From NCBI GenBank assembly GCA_021029095.1, contig JAJOHG010000025.1, positions 1-64,000 of the forward strand: DNA of 64,000 nt. The letters run 5' to 3'. Source of the DNA: Phellopilus nigrolimitatus. Taxonomy: Eukaryota > Basidiomycota > Agaricomycetes > Hymenochaetales > Hymenochaetaceae. The notes under the pieces are model-generated. The model was not told the origin of the DNA. It saw nothing but the letters and a program-made list of their open reading frames with translations, and did not search any database. Position 1 is the first letter of the stretch; the number at the start of each line of letters is the position of its first letter. Shown here one piece after another: positions 1-9,844 of this stretch. Position numbers and translations under genes: made by a program.

Positions 1-424
1 GATGCAATGGCAAGGACACGGAAACGAAGAGTGGTTTGGACTGCGTGCGCGATGGGAGTTGCTCAACAGGGACGATTTTCACGATCTTGCCCGCGTTCAG
101 GAATATAAACGAGGTTTGTGTCTAAAAGGAGTTGTGGAGCATAGAGACCATGGATGTGACGCGCTTCCAAGCTGCGGGAAAAGCCACAAGAGCAGCAAGC
201 TGTTCGATGCAGACAAGCAGACATCTGTTCTTTGGGAGAGCAGCGACGTTCTGACTTCGCTTGGGTTGTACCAGATAGAGCTTGAAAATAGGTATGAAGG
301 TAGCGGGCTATGTGAGTTTCATTGGAAGGCAGCAAAGTTTGTCGCTAGGAACAGGGAATCGTACTGGGAGTCGCTGCTCCGCATAGCTCGAGGGGAGATG
401 GAGCCATTGCGTACTTTCTTGTGA
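1..424 (+). pseudogene. BTB-domain paralog, 3' exon fragment cut by window edge
   Basis: This is the C-terminal half of a BTB/POZ-type protein, open from the first base to a TGA at 422-424. Bases 1-272 match 2015-2286 of the next paralog with a single difference that I can see (near base 210, Leu against Pro). The last ~150 bases are clearly more diverged, yet both copies share the ending SYWESLLR.ARGEM. The BTB domain itself would lie upstream of the window, so I cannot tell whether this is an intact gene or a partial duplicate. It runs in the same direction as the two BTB genes that follow, so the three look like a tandem array. The role of these proteins is unknown; many basidiomycetes have expanded BTB-only families without a known substrate. 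Confidence 0.7.
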
Positions 425-1319
425 ACATTTTATCTCATAATACATACGCTCGTTCCAGGTTTTTATGCCAAAAGTGGGTTCCCCCAAAATGGAAGTTAAT
501 TCCCATCTCTGCGAGACGCAGTCTGAACACATCCACAAAAATGGTTGAGTGCCGTTACAAGCTGCGCTATGCATATAGCAAACAAAATGTCATATATTTA
601 AATTACGAAAAGTACCCAGGATGTGGATGCGAATTGCTTTCCTTCTTACAGCGCTTTTCATAACGACGCGGAATCGCCACCTAACACTTGGTCCCACGAC
701 CGTGTTACAAAGATGAAGAGAGATGATCCGAGCTTCGGCATGCGTTCGTTTTCTTCGAAGAGGGCAAAGAGCTCGATGCAATCTGATCTAAATGATCGGC
801 AACCAGATACGGCCTGATCCGGGAACTCGGCACTTTGGCGAAAGCTTAGATGATCGGATCGTGCGAGTATATTTGTCACGCAGTCCGTGGCGAGGCGGCG
901 CGAGATTTTTTGCGATTCCGCATAGTTATGAAAACGGCTGTAAGGGTGCGCCAACACATTCTGGTTTGCTTCATGAACGCGCGCGCGAATACCAGCCAAG
1001 TTCATATATTTCTTTCTTTTGTGAAGCAGAAGACTGTCAAGGCTGTAAAATCCAAACATTCAAGATGGAGCTCGAGACGGGAAAATGGATCGTGCTTACG
1101 AATTATTCGTCAGTAGCCTACAAAGCGGCTGTGCAGAAAATACGACTTTGATCAGCTCGAGCGACGGTCCGGTTACGATATTCCGTCGCACTTGTTCTTT
1201 ACTGATAGAGCATCCCACATTGCATATATCTGTATGTTTCAAGCTTTTGTTATTTTCAATCTTCTCTCGGCTGATTGAGAAGGACTGTGCTAACTTCCAT
1301 CGTAACAAAAATTTCAACG
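425..1319. repeat. Gap between BTB paralogs with an imperfect inverted repeat
   Basis: No gene is visible. An imperfect inverted repeat spans about 587-1018. The left arm (about 587-690, containing CTTACAGCGCTTTTCATAAC) matches the reverse complement of the right arm (about 905-1018), with several indels. The ~215 bp between the arms look unique. This could be a decayed foldback or MITE-like insertion. I see no clear target-site duplication. The rest is the presumed promoter of the next BTB gene. Confidence 0.35.
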
Positions 1320-2432
1320 ATGGATCATCCGAGCCCAATCGTCGAAAAGCATCCTGGTCTATATCTTCCTGACGGGAATTTCGTGTTATCGGCCAAGTCG
1401 TCAATCTCGAAAGCCGCTGGCTACAGATTGGACAACGAGTCGTCGAACAAGTCTGCCCCTGCGAGTCAGGATGTACGGATTATCCTCTTCCGAGTGCACA
1501 AGTCCATATGTGCACTTCACTCCGAAATCTTCGAGGAAATGCTGGCGCATGGCCCTCTCACCGCCGAAACATACGAGGAGACGCCCGTAGTGTTGAAATG
1601 CCAGATACAGCGGAGGAAATCGAGGCAATGCTGGAAGCTATGTACGGCTTGTCGGAATGGTAAGTGCGAATCCATGGGGCATCCCCATGATGATCGGACT
1701 AACCTGACCTTTCGCATTTCTAGGAGGAAGTTTGCGAGTCAGGAACCTGATTTCCCCATCCTTGTGGAAAACCTCATGGCAATGGCCACGAAATACGAGA
1801 TGAAGCGTATTCGGCAGGACATCATCGAGGTCGTGCACCTCATCTGGCCGACCACGCTGGAAAAATGGGACGAATTTCAGGCGAATCTGGATTGCTACGA
1901 AGGTCACTGGGAGTCTATCCCCGAACCTGCGGCTGCGGCTGTTTTCGCTCGCCGCTTTGATCTGCCAGAGCTGCGCGCCGTCGCTCTGCATTCACTATCG
2001 TGCTTAAACGCAAGGATGCAATGGCAAGGACACGGAAACGAAGAGTGGTTTGGACTGCGTGCGCGATGGGAGTTGCTCAACAGGGACGATTTTCACGATC
2101 TTGCCCGCGTTCAGGAATATAAACGAGGTTTGTGTCTAAAAGGAGTTGTGGAGCATAGAGACCATGGATGTGACGCGCTTCCAAGCTGCGGGAAAAGCCA
2201 CAAGAGCAGCAAGCCGTTCGATGCAGACAAGCAGACATCTGTTCTTTGGGAGAGCAGCGACGTTCTGACTTCGCTTGGGTTGTACCGAATGGAGCTCGTT
2301 GGTAAAAACGAAGTTAGCGGACGTTGCAGATTTTTTGGAAAGGCGGCAAATTACATCGCTAGAAACAGAAAGTCGTATTGGGAATCGCTGCTCCGCGTAG
2401 CTCGAGGGGAGATGGATATAGCATACCAGTGA
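1320..2432 (+). pseudogene. BTB/POZ-domain protein with an internal frame break
   Basis: The start ATG at 1320 is chosen because MDHPSPIVEKHPGLY aligns with the N-terminus of the paralog at 3163. The BTB signature FRVHKSICALHSEIFEEM follows at about residues 60-77. Near 1588-1594 the frame must shift to keep the conserved VEMxDxAEExEAM segment: an extra GT (or one lost base) lies in GTAGTGTTGAA. After that the donor at 1660 and acceptor at 1723 give a 64-nt phase-2 intron at the same place as in the intact paralog, and exon 2 runs in frame to the TGA at 2432. Exon 2 holds the PAAAAVFARRF motif shared with the paralog. Without the shift the protein reads through with a scrambled stretch of about 45 residues, so the copy is either a recent pseudogene or a base-call error. 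Confidence 0.75.
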
Positions 2433-3162
2433 TTTACGAATAGACACATGGATATACGCAGTCAGCGGGAACTTGGTGCCTGGCTTCATATTAAGCAGCA
2501 TGTAATCATTGCGTGGTATGCAGATGCTGAGTATTATACCAGATTACGAGAAATAAGTAAAATAAAATGCTTAAATGTACAGTCAGCCACAGGTCATTGG
2601 AAGTTGCCTAGAGCTTCCGTTTCCTGGCTACCGTTTCCCATTCTTTTTGCGAGTGTGAGCTTGACTATATATATCAAAAACTGCATACCAGCTTCGAGCC
2701 AGCCTAGCTCAATATCACTTGAGATATCCGAGTCTATCTATCAAATCAGACTACTCACAGACGAGTTGCTCAACGGAACCATGTGGCTTCGCTTGAATAG
2801 AGCTCAGATATTGCATATGACTCAGTTTTAATATTTGAGTGGCGTATATTATTATCAGTCTCAGGTGGACAGACAGATATTGGCTATGGTGACGCTGAAT
2901 ATGTGGCTGTGTGACAGACAATTACTGAATGCTTTGGTCACGTGCCTCGTACCTGCATACATGCATTAGGGGCGTGGTACGCATACTCTTGCCCACTCGC
3001 AAGTGATGCGCACCGAAGGAAACACATATCCTTCCATACCTTTCTGGAACAACTAATTGTAAGTCAACTTATATGGAAATCTATCTGCTTGATCTTCTCT
3101 ATCAGACCGAGTTGTCTTTGAACGCAATTTCTGTTGTATAGTACCACTTGCAGCATACTGGC
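2433..3162. other. Intergenic gap, no gene recognised
   Basis: Only short open frames occur here and none resembles a known protein. The last ~100 bases, pyrimidine-rich just before the ATG at 3163, are the likely 5' leader and promoter of the intact BTB gene. Confidence 0.5.
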
Positions 3163-4248
3163 ATGTCGTCTCAGCATGAAGAACCCTCGTCAATGAATTC
3201 CACTAAATCTATCGATGAAAAGCACCCCGTTCTGTACTTCGCCGACGGGAACATTGTTCTATCCGCTCAAACGACTGCACGGAAAACTACGGAGATCCTA
3301 AGTGACGAATCGCAAGCAGCTAGCGAGCCTCCGGCGAGCGTGCCCACGCCCGAAACTGCGCGGACCGTCCTCTTTCGAGTGCACAAGTCCATATGTGCGC
3401 TTCACTCTGAGGTCTTCGAGGGAATGTTCCAAGGTTCATCAGCTTTGGAGACTTTCGAGGGTGTTCCGATTGTGGAGATGGCAGATTCTGCCGAAGAGGT
3501 CGAGGCGATGGTAGAGGCTATGTATGGCTCGTCAAGATGGTGGGTCCCGAGAAAGAAGGCTCACTGACTGCTAACAATATGTTCCAATGTCATTAGGGTA
3601 ACGTTTACGGGACGGAGACACCCAGATCTTCCTCTTCTCATCGGAAATCTCATGAATATGGCCAGGAAATATGGGATCACCATATTGCAAAAAGACCTGA
3701 CTGATGCCATAAATCGTGATTGGCCGTCATCTCCTACAGAGTGGAGCGAGACTCAATCATCACCGGAGGAACCCATCCCAGAACCCGCAGCCGCAGCCGT
3801 CTTCGCCCGTCGTTTCCATATACCACTCCTTCGAGCTATCACTCTATATGCACTGTCCTGTATCGATAGCAGGGTCAGGTGGGATGATAAACCGTCTTCA
3901 AAGCAGAAAAAAATAAAGCAGAAAGAGTTCAAGGAAAGAGGAGCACGATGGCATTTGCTCTCCAAAACTGATTTGTCCGAGGTTGATGAAGTCCGAGAGC
4001 TACAGAGGGACATGTTTCTTCCTGGTTCGAGCCATAACTATAACGGTCCTTCGTGTCTTTATTACGAACTAACAGATGAGCTCACACTTCTACTTGCTAG
4101 AGACCGAGATGCTATACGTACCTCGTTTGTGTTTGATGCTGGTGAGAAGATTCTTTATAATTACGCAGCTTCAAACAGACAATACGTTCTAGAGAAAAGG
4201 GAACAACTGTGGAGTAGCCTCCTTAGGATCGGGCAGAGAGTGTCTTAA
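3163..4248 (+). CDS. BTB/POZ-domain protein, intact two-exon gene
   Basis: The coding sequence joins 3163-3539 and 3597-4248 (342 aa). The 57-nt intron begins GTGGGT, has a CTAAC branch-point candidate at 3571 and ends CATTAG. An N-terminal segment, KHPVLYFADGNIVLSAQ, is followed by a BTB core with FRVHKSICALHSEVFEGMF at about residues 68-86. The second exon carries LPLLIGNLMNMARKYGI and PAAAAVFARRFHIPLLRAITLYALSCID. BTB domains usually dimerise or recruit cullin-3, but this fungal family has no assigned partner, and no kelch, MATH or zinc-finger domain is present. It is the only intact member of the local three-copy array. The TTG codon upstream at 3148 is in frame, but the ATG at 3163 fits the paralog. 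Confidence 0.85.
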
Positions 4249-4834
4249 CAACAACCATGTATAATTTTGTCGGTGTAATCAAAACTATGTAATTATCACG
4301 TACGGGTGAGCTATCTGCTCCGACTGTCCGACACTTGGTTCATAGTATGCTGTACTCAGTTATACATCAGGAGGTTTGGAAGTGTCTTGTGTGTGAAGCA
4401 CATCTACAAAGTTGGATGGCATGCATGAATTCAGTGCGAGTTGCACATTCTTTGCGAAGGCGGCGAATGTTGTCGTAGGTGCCATATTTCTGATCACCCT
4501 ACCCCAGACGCATGAAGCACAAGATGATGAATCACAACAGAAACTACCAGCATAACTAGATTTACAGCTGTAAGCATAAACAATCTAGAAGCATTATCGT
4601 CCTAGTGAAGAAAACAAAAAGTATCCATATTGACCTTTCGTCGAGCATAATCTCCTTTTACATAGGCATATAGACTGGGAGAGACAGGGTGAGGGGCCGA
4701 ATAAATTATGTAATATGAGAATTACAACCAGCGCGATCATGTCCATGACTGGCAAGACGGCGCCGATCACGCGACTGGAGGTCGCGGAAGTATGTCAATT
4801 GTCAAGCAATAGCGTTCGACAAGAGCCCGGTGGC
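4249..4834. other. Intergenic gap between convergent genes
   Basis: This lies between the 3' ends of the BTB gene (plus) and the membrane-protein gene (minus). It should hold both 3' untranslated regions. I recognise no gene or repeat. Confidence 0.5.
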
Positions 4835-5489
4835 TCAGTGGCGGTTCGAGACGGTGATGCCGATGACAACGGCGATGGCGACGAGGACGATGAGCACGAA
4901 GAGCGCGAGGCCGCAGCGCCGCGCCCAGCGCATCTCAACGCTGCGCATGCTTGTGTCGTCCGCCTGCTGGTCCTCCTTAGACCGGTTGTCCTTTGTCGGG
5001 TCGTGGTGCGGCCGGACAAAGGGCGCGATGATCCCGGCGATCCAGAGCGGGAAAAATACTGGAGGAGATAAAGAAAATGAGTATGCGAGCCAAGAAAGGA
5101 AGACAAAGGGACGCACGGAAACCATATATGAAGAGCTTGCGATTCAGCGAGGCGTCGTATTCCTCTATCTTCGAGTATGATGGAAGCGACTCGGTGTCGC
5201 CCGACGGGTCATAAGGCGGTAGCGTGCGCGCTGCGCTGCTGCGACTGGTCCTCGCGCTTTGGCTCGACCGCTGCGACCCAAAAAACGCGCCGATCTGGTC
5301 GTACTGCATGCGCATCACATCCTGTGCGTGCGGCGGGGGCGAAGGCGGCTCGCTGACCACGTGCGGCAGGCGTGCGGAGGACGGGGGGCTCGGGGTTGCG
5401 GCGCGCTGGTGGCGCGCAGTCCGCTCGCCGTAGGACTCTGCGGGCTCTGGGACCGTGCCGAAGCTCGTGGACGCGTACGTGACCGACAT
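4835..5489 (-). CDS. Small serine/proline-rich membrane protein, unknown function
   Basis: The coding sequence is complement(join(4835-5058, 5123-5489)), 196 aa, with one 64-nt intron (donor at 5122, acceptor at 5059). The first M with a protein-like context is at 5489 (MSVTYASTSFGTVPEPAESY); an in-frame M lies 14 codons upstream. The N-terminal ~110 residues are rich in Ser, Pro and Arg and probably disordered. Next comes a conserved-looking block, LPSYSKIEEYDASLNRKLFIY, joined by splicing to a hydrophobic FFPLWIAGIIAPF. A second hydrophobic segment, CGLALFVLIVLVAIAVVIGI, sits 6 residues from the end and is a likely transmembrane helix. The layout fits a tail-anchored or two-pass membrane protein. 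I recognise the type from basidiomycete annotations but know no function. Confidence 0.75.
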
Positions 5490-6326
5490 GGCGAACAAAG
5501 AGGCAGGGTTTTTTTCTTTTGAGTCAATCAACAGAAATGATAAATTGTGTGATAAATTTTGGGCGCGGGGGGCTCGTCGGCTCAGCCGCAGTCCGTGTCT
5601 GTGTGTCCGGGAGAAAGAGGTGGGGGGCGTGTGCGCGAGGACATAGTGGGTCGAGCGCTTTATGGCGTGCGTTGCACAATTGCGGCGCGGCGTCGGTTTG
5701 GGAGAACAAAAGAAAGACGGTGATGTGTGCGGCTCGAGGGCACAGCCGTGTGACCGGAGTCAGTGACGGCTCATCGCAGTTCCATATGGAACAGAAGGCG
5801 TGCATTCCGCTCGGCTGGACAATTATCGAGAAGAGCAACGGGCTCGCGGATGGCCTTGTGCGGCTCTCAGGCCTTGCATTTTGCAGGCCAGAAGATGGAG
5901 AAGATAATTCAGTCCATTTCAGTTCATTGCAATTGTCAACTCTGCATCTGGAATTGGGAATACACTTTGTCTCTGTCACAGGCTGTCACGGATGTCAATC
6001 AAGCATCAATTTCGCACACGCAGATCATCGCGTGGATCGCCTGATTCGCTCAGTTCCAGATCAGGATATTGTGTCAATCAGTACAAAGTGCCTGAGCCAC
6101 CCGCAAGTCAAACATACTCGGGTCGAAATCGAAACTCAAAGCTTCAATTTCTTCTATGTACTTCTCAGAGCGGTCAGCCCGCAAGCATCTGGCCCTGCAT
6201 ACTAGAGCATATTTCTGACCGACGTTGCTAAATACCCCGACGATCCCATGCTTTATTGTGTCACACAAGAGCGGATGCAAACTTTGGCTGACGTCCCTGA
6301 CTGATTTACCCACTGCCAGACTCCTT
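5490..6326. other. Intergenic region, promoter of the membrane-protein gene
   Basis: It contains the upstream region of the gene starting at 5489 and the 3' flank of the P450 gene ending at 6327, both on the minus strand. Open frames here overlap one another on both strands and look like chance. No repeat was recognised. Confidence 0.45.
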
Positions 6327-8794
6327 CTAAAGATCCTCACTGATCAGCTCTGTATATTTCACATTTCGAGGAACGATCTGGCACTGAAACGCCTTCGGCT
6401 TGCTGTAAAAGTAAACGCGGTGTAAGCGCACGCACACCCACGGCAAACAGCGAGCTCGAAATTACCTCGTGACCCCCCAACAAAAGTCGGCATTTGGTAT
6501 CTTCTCTTGGCCAGAATCAGGATCGAGCGGAGGCTTGATGTCGAACGCGGCAAGTATGTTGACTATCGCCAGCCACACACTTGCGTCAGCGAAGAAGCGC
6601 CCAGGACAAATCCTAGACATCCGTATGAATACCCAAATAAATAAATAAAATGCAAGAAGTATGATATATACCTCCGTCCGAATCCAAATACGAGGGAGCT
6701 GGGGTCGTCCAATTCCAGGCTGTTCAATCCGCTGGTCGCGTCTACCAGTTTATCACCGTCCCTCTGAGAAATCTTGTCCAAGAAACGCTTTGGAGAGAAT
6801 TGTTCGGGATTTGGGAAGAATTTCTCGTCTCGCATCATTTGCCTTGATGATTTATATTAATTAAAAATCCTATGTGAAGCGCGTGAAACGGAACAACTCG
6901 CCATATATTCGGAACAATCATCGACCCTGCTAGGATGCACCAGCCTCGGTACACTTCCTCTTTCATAGACTGGTGTGGAATACCTTTCAGAGGCAAGTAT
7001 GATATAAACATCGTCTATCGTTTTCAAAACCGAAGGCATGGGCTTACCAAGGGGAAGTGGAGGGTTGATTCTGAGGTGTACTCAGTTAGTGCTGACAGCC
7101 TTCGCAGAATATTAGCAACGCCTTACCGGAAAACCTCCTTCAGTATGCATTCGACATACGGAAGGTTCTGGCGGTCGTCGAAAGTCGGAAGACGATCTGC
7201 ACCGACGACTTTGTCGATCTCCGCTTGCGCTTTCTTGACGACTTCAGGATGGCGGACCATCATGAGCATGAAGGTGGTGACCGCTACTTCGGTCTGTCAC
7301 AATCATGTCAGATGAGGTTAGGTACCCCGATCTAAAAAGCGAAGTAAAGCGTACCGTCTCAACTCCGGCTAAAACACAATGAAGGATATTCGTCACAAAA
7401 ACGTCAGAAAAAATTCTCATCTGTTGGAAATCACGTATATACCTCCGTAGATTATGCCCCCGACGTTCTTCATGTTTACCTCATGAGCGGGGTCCTCAAC
7501 CTGCCTGCTCTCGTATTTGTCTAGCATGTCACTTATCAAGGACGGCCAGAAGTTAGTTCCACGAGCCTATGCATCGCGATCAATTAGAAATCATGGCGGT
7601 GCTTAGAAAAAAAGCCACACTCGCTCTGCGCTCCTTCAGGTTATCATAGGGCATATCCACCATGTCTGCATTGGCATGGCGTGTCCGGGCGACCCGCTTC
7701 TGGAACCCTGCGCCGGGGAACCACGACGGTGCATATCGCACTAAAATGCGTTATTTCAGTCTATTATAAAAATAAAAAGTAGAAATTTACAAAACATAAC
7801 GTACGGATTGGGATGAAATCCACTAGCGACGCGCCCGGAGCACCGCCCTCGCTCGCCAGCGAGGATGCTTCCACCGCGATCATGGCGTACGCGTCGTTGT
7901 CAGACTCGACTTTGTGGCCATACGTCGCCATCATGAGAGTCGCCGTGCTCATCCTGCGCAGCTGACGTGAGCAGAGGACGCTTGATTTCACTATTGACAT
8001 ATGGATTGTATGCTCACCGGTTCACGTGCTTGATAAACTCCCCCGGGCTGGCGAGCAGGTTCCTGAGGAGGATGCGGACTTGCTCGACCTGGAGCGCGCG
8101 GTACGACGCGACCGCCTGCGAGTTCAGGTGCTGCTGCATCAGGCGCCGCTGCGCCCGGAACTGGTCACCGTACGTCAGGAAGGGCATCATGTTCTTCAGC
8201 CCGTACCTGTAAAGAAGGCGACTTTGTTAGCGGATGGCAGCCACGCGGGGGAGAGTGAGGAGGAGGGGTTCCTTTTCTTTTCTGGATGGCAACGGAATGG
8301 GTTAAATTATCAGGACAAGGACGTACAGCTCTCCGTGCAGAACCGTGCGCGGCCGGTCGGAGAAGTTCGCGCTCTGCTTATCCATGAGGTCGCGCGCGGC
8401 TTCGGCAGAGTTGAGGATGATCGCTGGGCGGCCGACGACGGAGGTATAGATGACGTCGCCTGGTAGTACGCGGAAGTCGAGCCCGGAAAGAAAGTGATGC
8501 ATGAGAGGACCTTCTGCGTTATACTCCACACGGCAAAAAACAAAATTACGACGAACCGAGCTGCTTGCCCCACACCGCGAACGTCTTGTGGTGGAATTCC
8601 GTCGGCATGATGCGCAAATGTCCTAAGATGGGGTCCGATGGCGGGCTGGGCGGAGTCCGGGGTCGAGCGGATTTCTGACGCCTGAGGACAGTGAACGCCA
8701 GGGTGCCCAAGGCGAGGGCTATGAAGCACAAGCCATAGGGCTGATCCAGATAGAACTCGAGGACAGGAAAGTGAGCCAGAGGGTAGTGTAGCAT
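6327..8794 (-). CDS. Cytochrome P450 monooxygenase, 13 exons, possible frame lesion
   Basis: A membrane-anchored haem-thiolate monooxygenase of the ER. The start at 8794 gives a hydrophobic anchor ([18 protein letters not shown]) and a Pro-rich hinge ([17 protein letters not shown]). Exons: 8557-8794, 8327-8459, 8018-8206, 7805-7953, 7619-7740, 7443-7566, 7355-7368, 7127-7293, 7048-7070, about 6898-6983, 6672-6842, 6466-6612, 6327-6402. Landmarks all form after splicing: I-helix AGVETT (made by a 14-nt exon), K-helix KEVFR, NPPLPLGIPH, PERF-like FSPKRF and the haem loop FGFGRRICPGR with its Cys ligand. The sequence style ([27 protein letters not shown]) is that of the basidiomycete O-methylsterigmatocystin-oxidoreductase-like group; the substrate is unknown. 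One junction, between IVPNIWR and [11 protein letters not shown] (about 6842-6898), cannot be joined in frame with GT-AG sites that I can find, so the gene may carry a one-base lesion. Confidence 0.88.
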
Positions 8795-9844
8795 TTTCTC
8801 CTGTGCCTTCGAATTGAAGCTCGGTATTGAACGGATGTCTGTATGGTGTCCCTTTGTTCGACCCCATGTCAGCTCTTATAGCCCCTCGAGCAACCGGTAC
8901 TCAATAGTCGCTTTTCACAATAATTTCCGCGCAGGAGGAGAGCATTGGAAATTCAAGCCGGTTATGTACGATAAGCACGGAATACTCCTCTGACTTGACG
9001 AGGTCGCACCTCGAGTATAAGACAAAAATTTGATAAGCACGAGATCTGAGACACTCAGCATCAGCGACGCACATTCAGCCACAGATAGCATTGCGCCACA
9101 ATTTGAACCAAATTGTTCCATGTTTAGTATAGGAGTCCGTTTGAGACCTTGTCTTGAGACGCATCCAGGTATACCAAGTCTGAGTCAGGTTTGAATGGCA
9201 CCTAATTTTGTAAGACGTGCCTGGAAGCTTTGCAACGAGGTGGCCGAGAAATTCAGAATTGATACGCCACGGCCACACGCAACAGTCAGTGGCAAACTTG
9301 CGAAACGAGATACGGCACCAAATATGAGATTAGGCTGTATGGCACAAAGTCTTGTAAGTCATGAAGAAGGTACTTCACTGCCTGAGGAGTTCCATCAATG
9401 CGATTTGAGACACGCGCGGGCTAAATTATCAAATTGCTGCCAACAACAAGGATCAGGTCCATACACAAATCACACCCGAGAACCAGCTAGCCACCCGCAA
9501 AGTTCCCCAGGTAGACGTTCGATAATGGATAATGGCCAGGAAACCAGAGTAATACAGTGAGTAAAGTTCAATGGAGAAAGGTTTTAAAAGGCAACCATAA
9601 GGACAAGTGGCACGCAGTGATTTTCGTGGTTCGAGGGAAGTAAACCACAGCTACTGCAATCTCGGCTGCACGCCTGCGGGTTAGTCGACGCTTGAAGTCC
9701 AACTTGCAAAGTCGAGTCAGTGGTTGCGCAGGGGCGAACTAGCTGTAGGTACTTTGAGAAATGCCGCTAATACTCATGAACTGCGTCATCAATTTGAAGG
9801 CACATACACTGACTCTGTCAGCGCCAGCAACACCATAACCCGCA
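8795..9844. other. Intergenic gap, no gene recognised
   Basis: The P450 promoter occupies the left side and the 3' flank of the METTL16 gene the right. A 121-codon open frame at 9195-9560 has no recognisable family, composition bias or splice context, and I do not call it a gene. AATTTTGT-type motifs recur on both strands at 9025-9220 without clear order. Confidence 0.45.

Noticed and set aside
4824..4850. tRNA-like A-box (TGGCTCAGTGG) and B-box (GGTTCGAGA)
   Set aside because: The two boxes are adjacent with no space for the D and anticodon arms, and they lie over the 3' end of a protein-coding exon.
9195..9560. 121-codon open frame
   Set aside because: It has no recognisable domain, no splice partners and no codon signal visible by eye.
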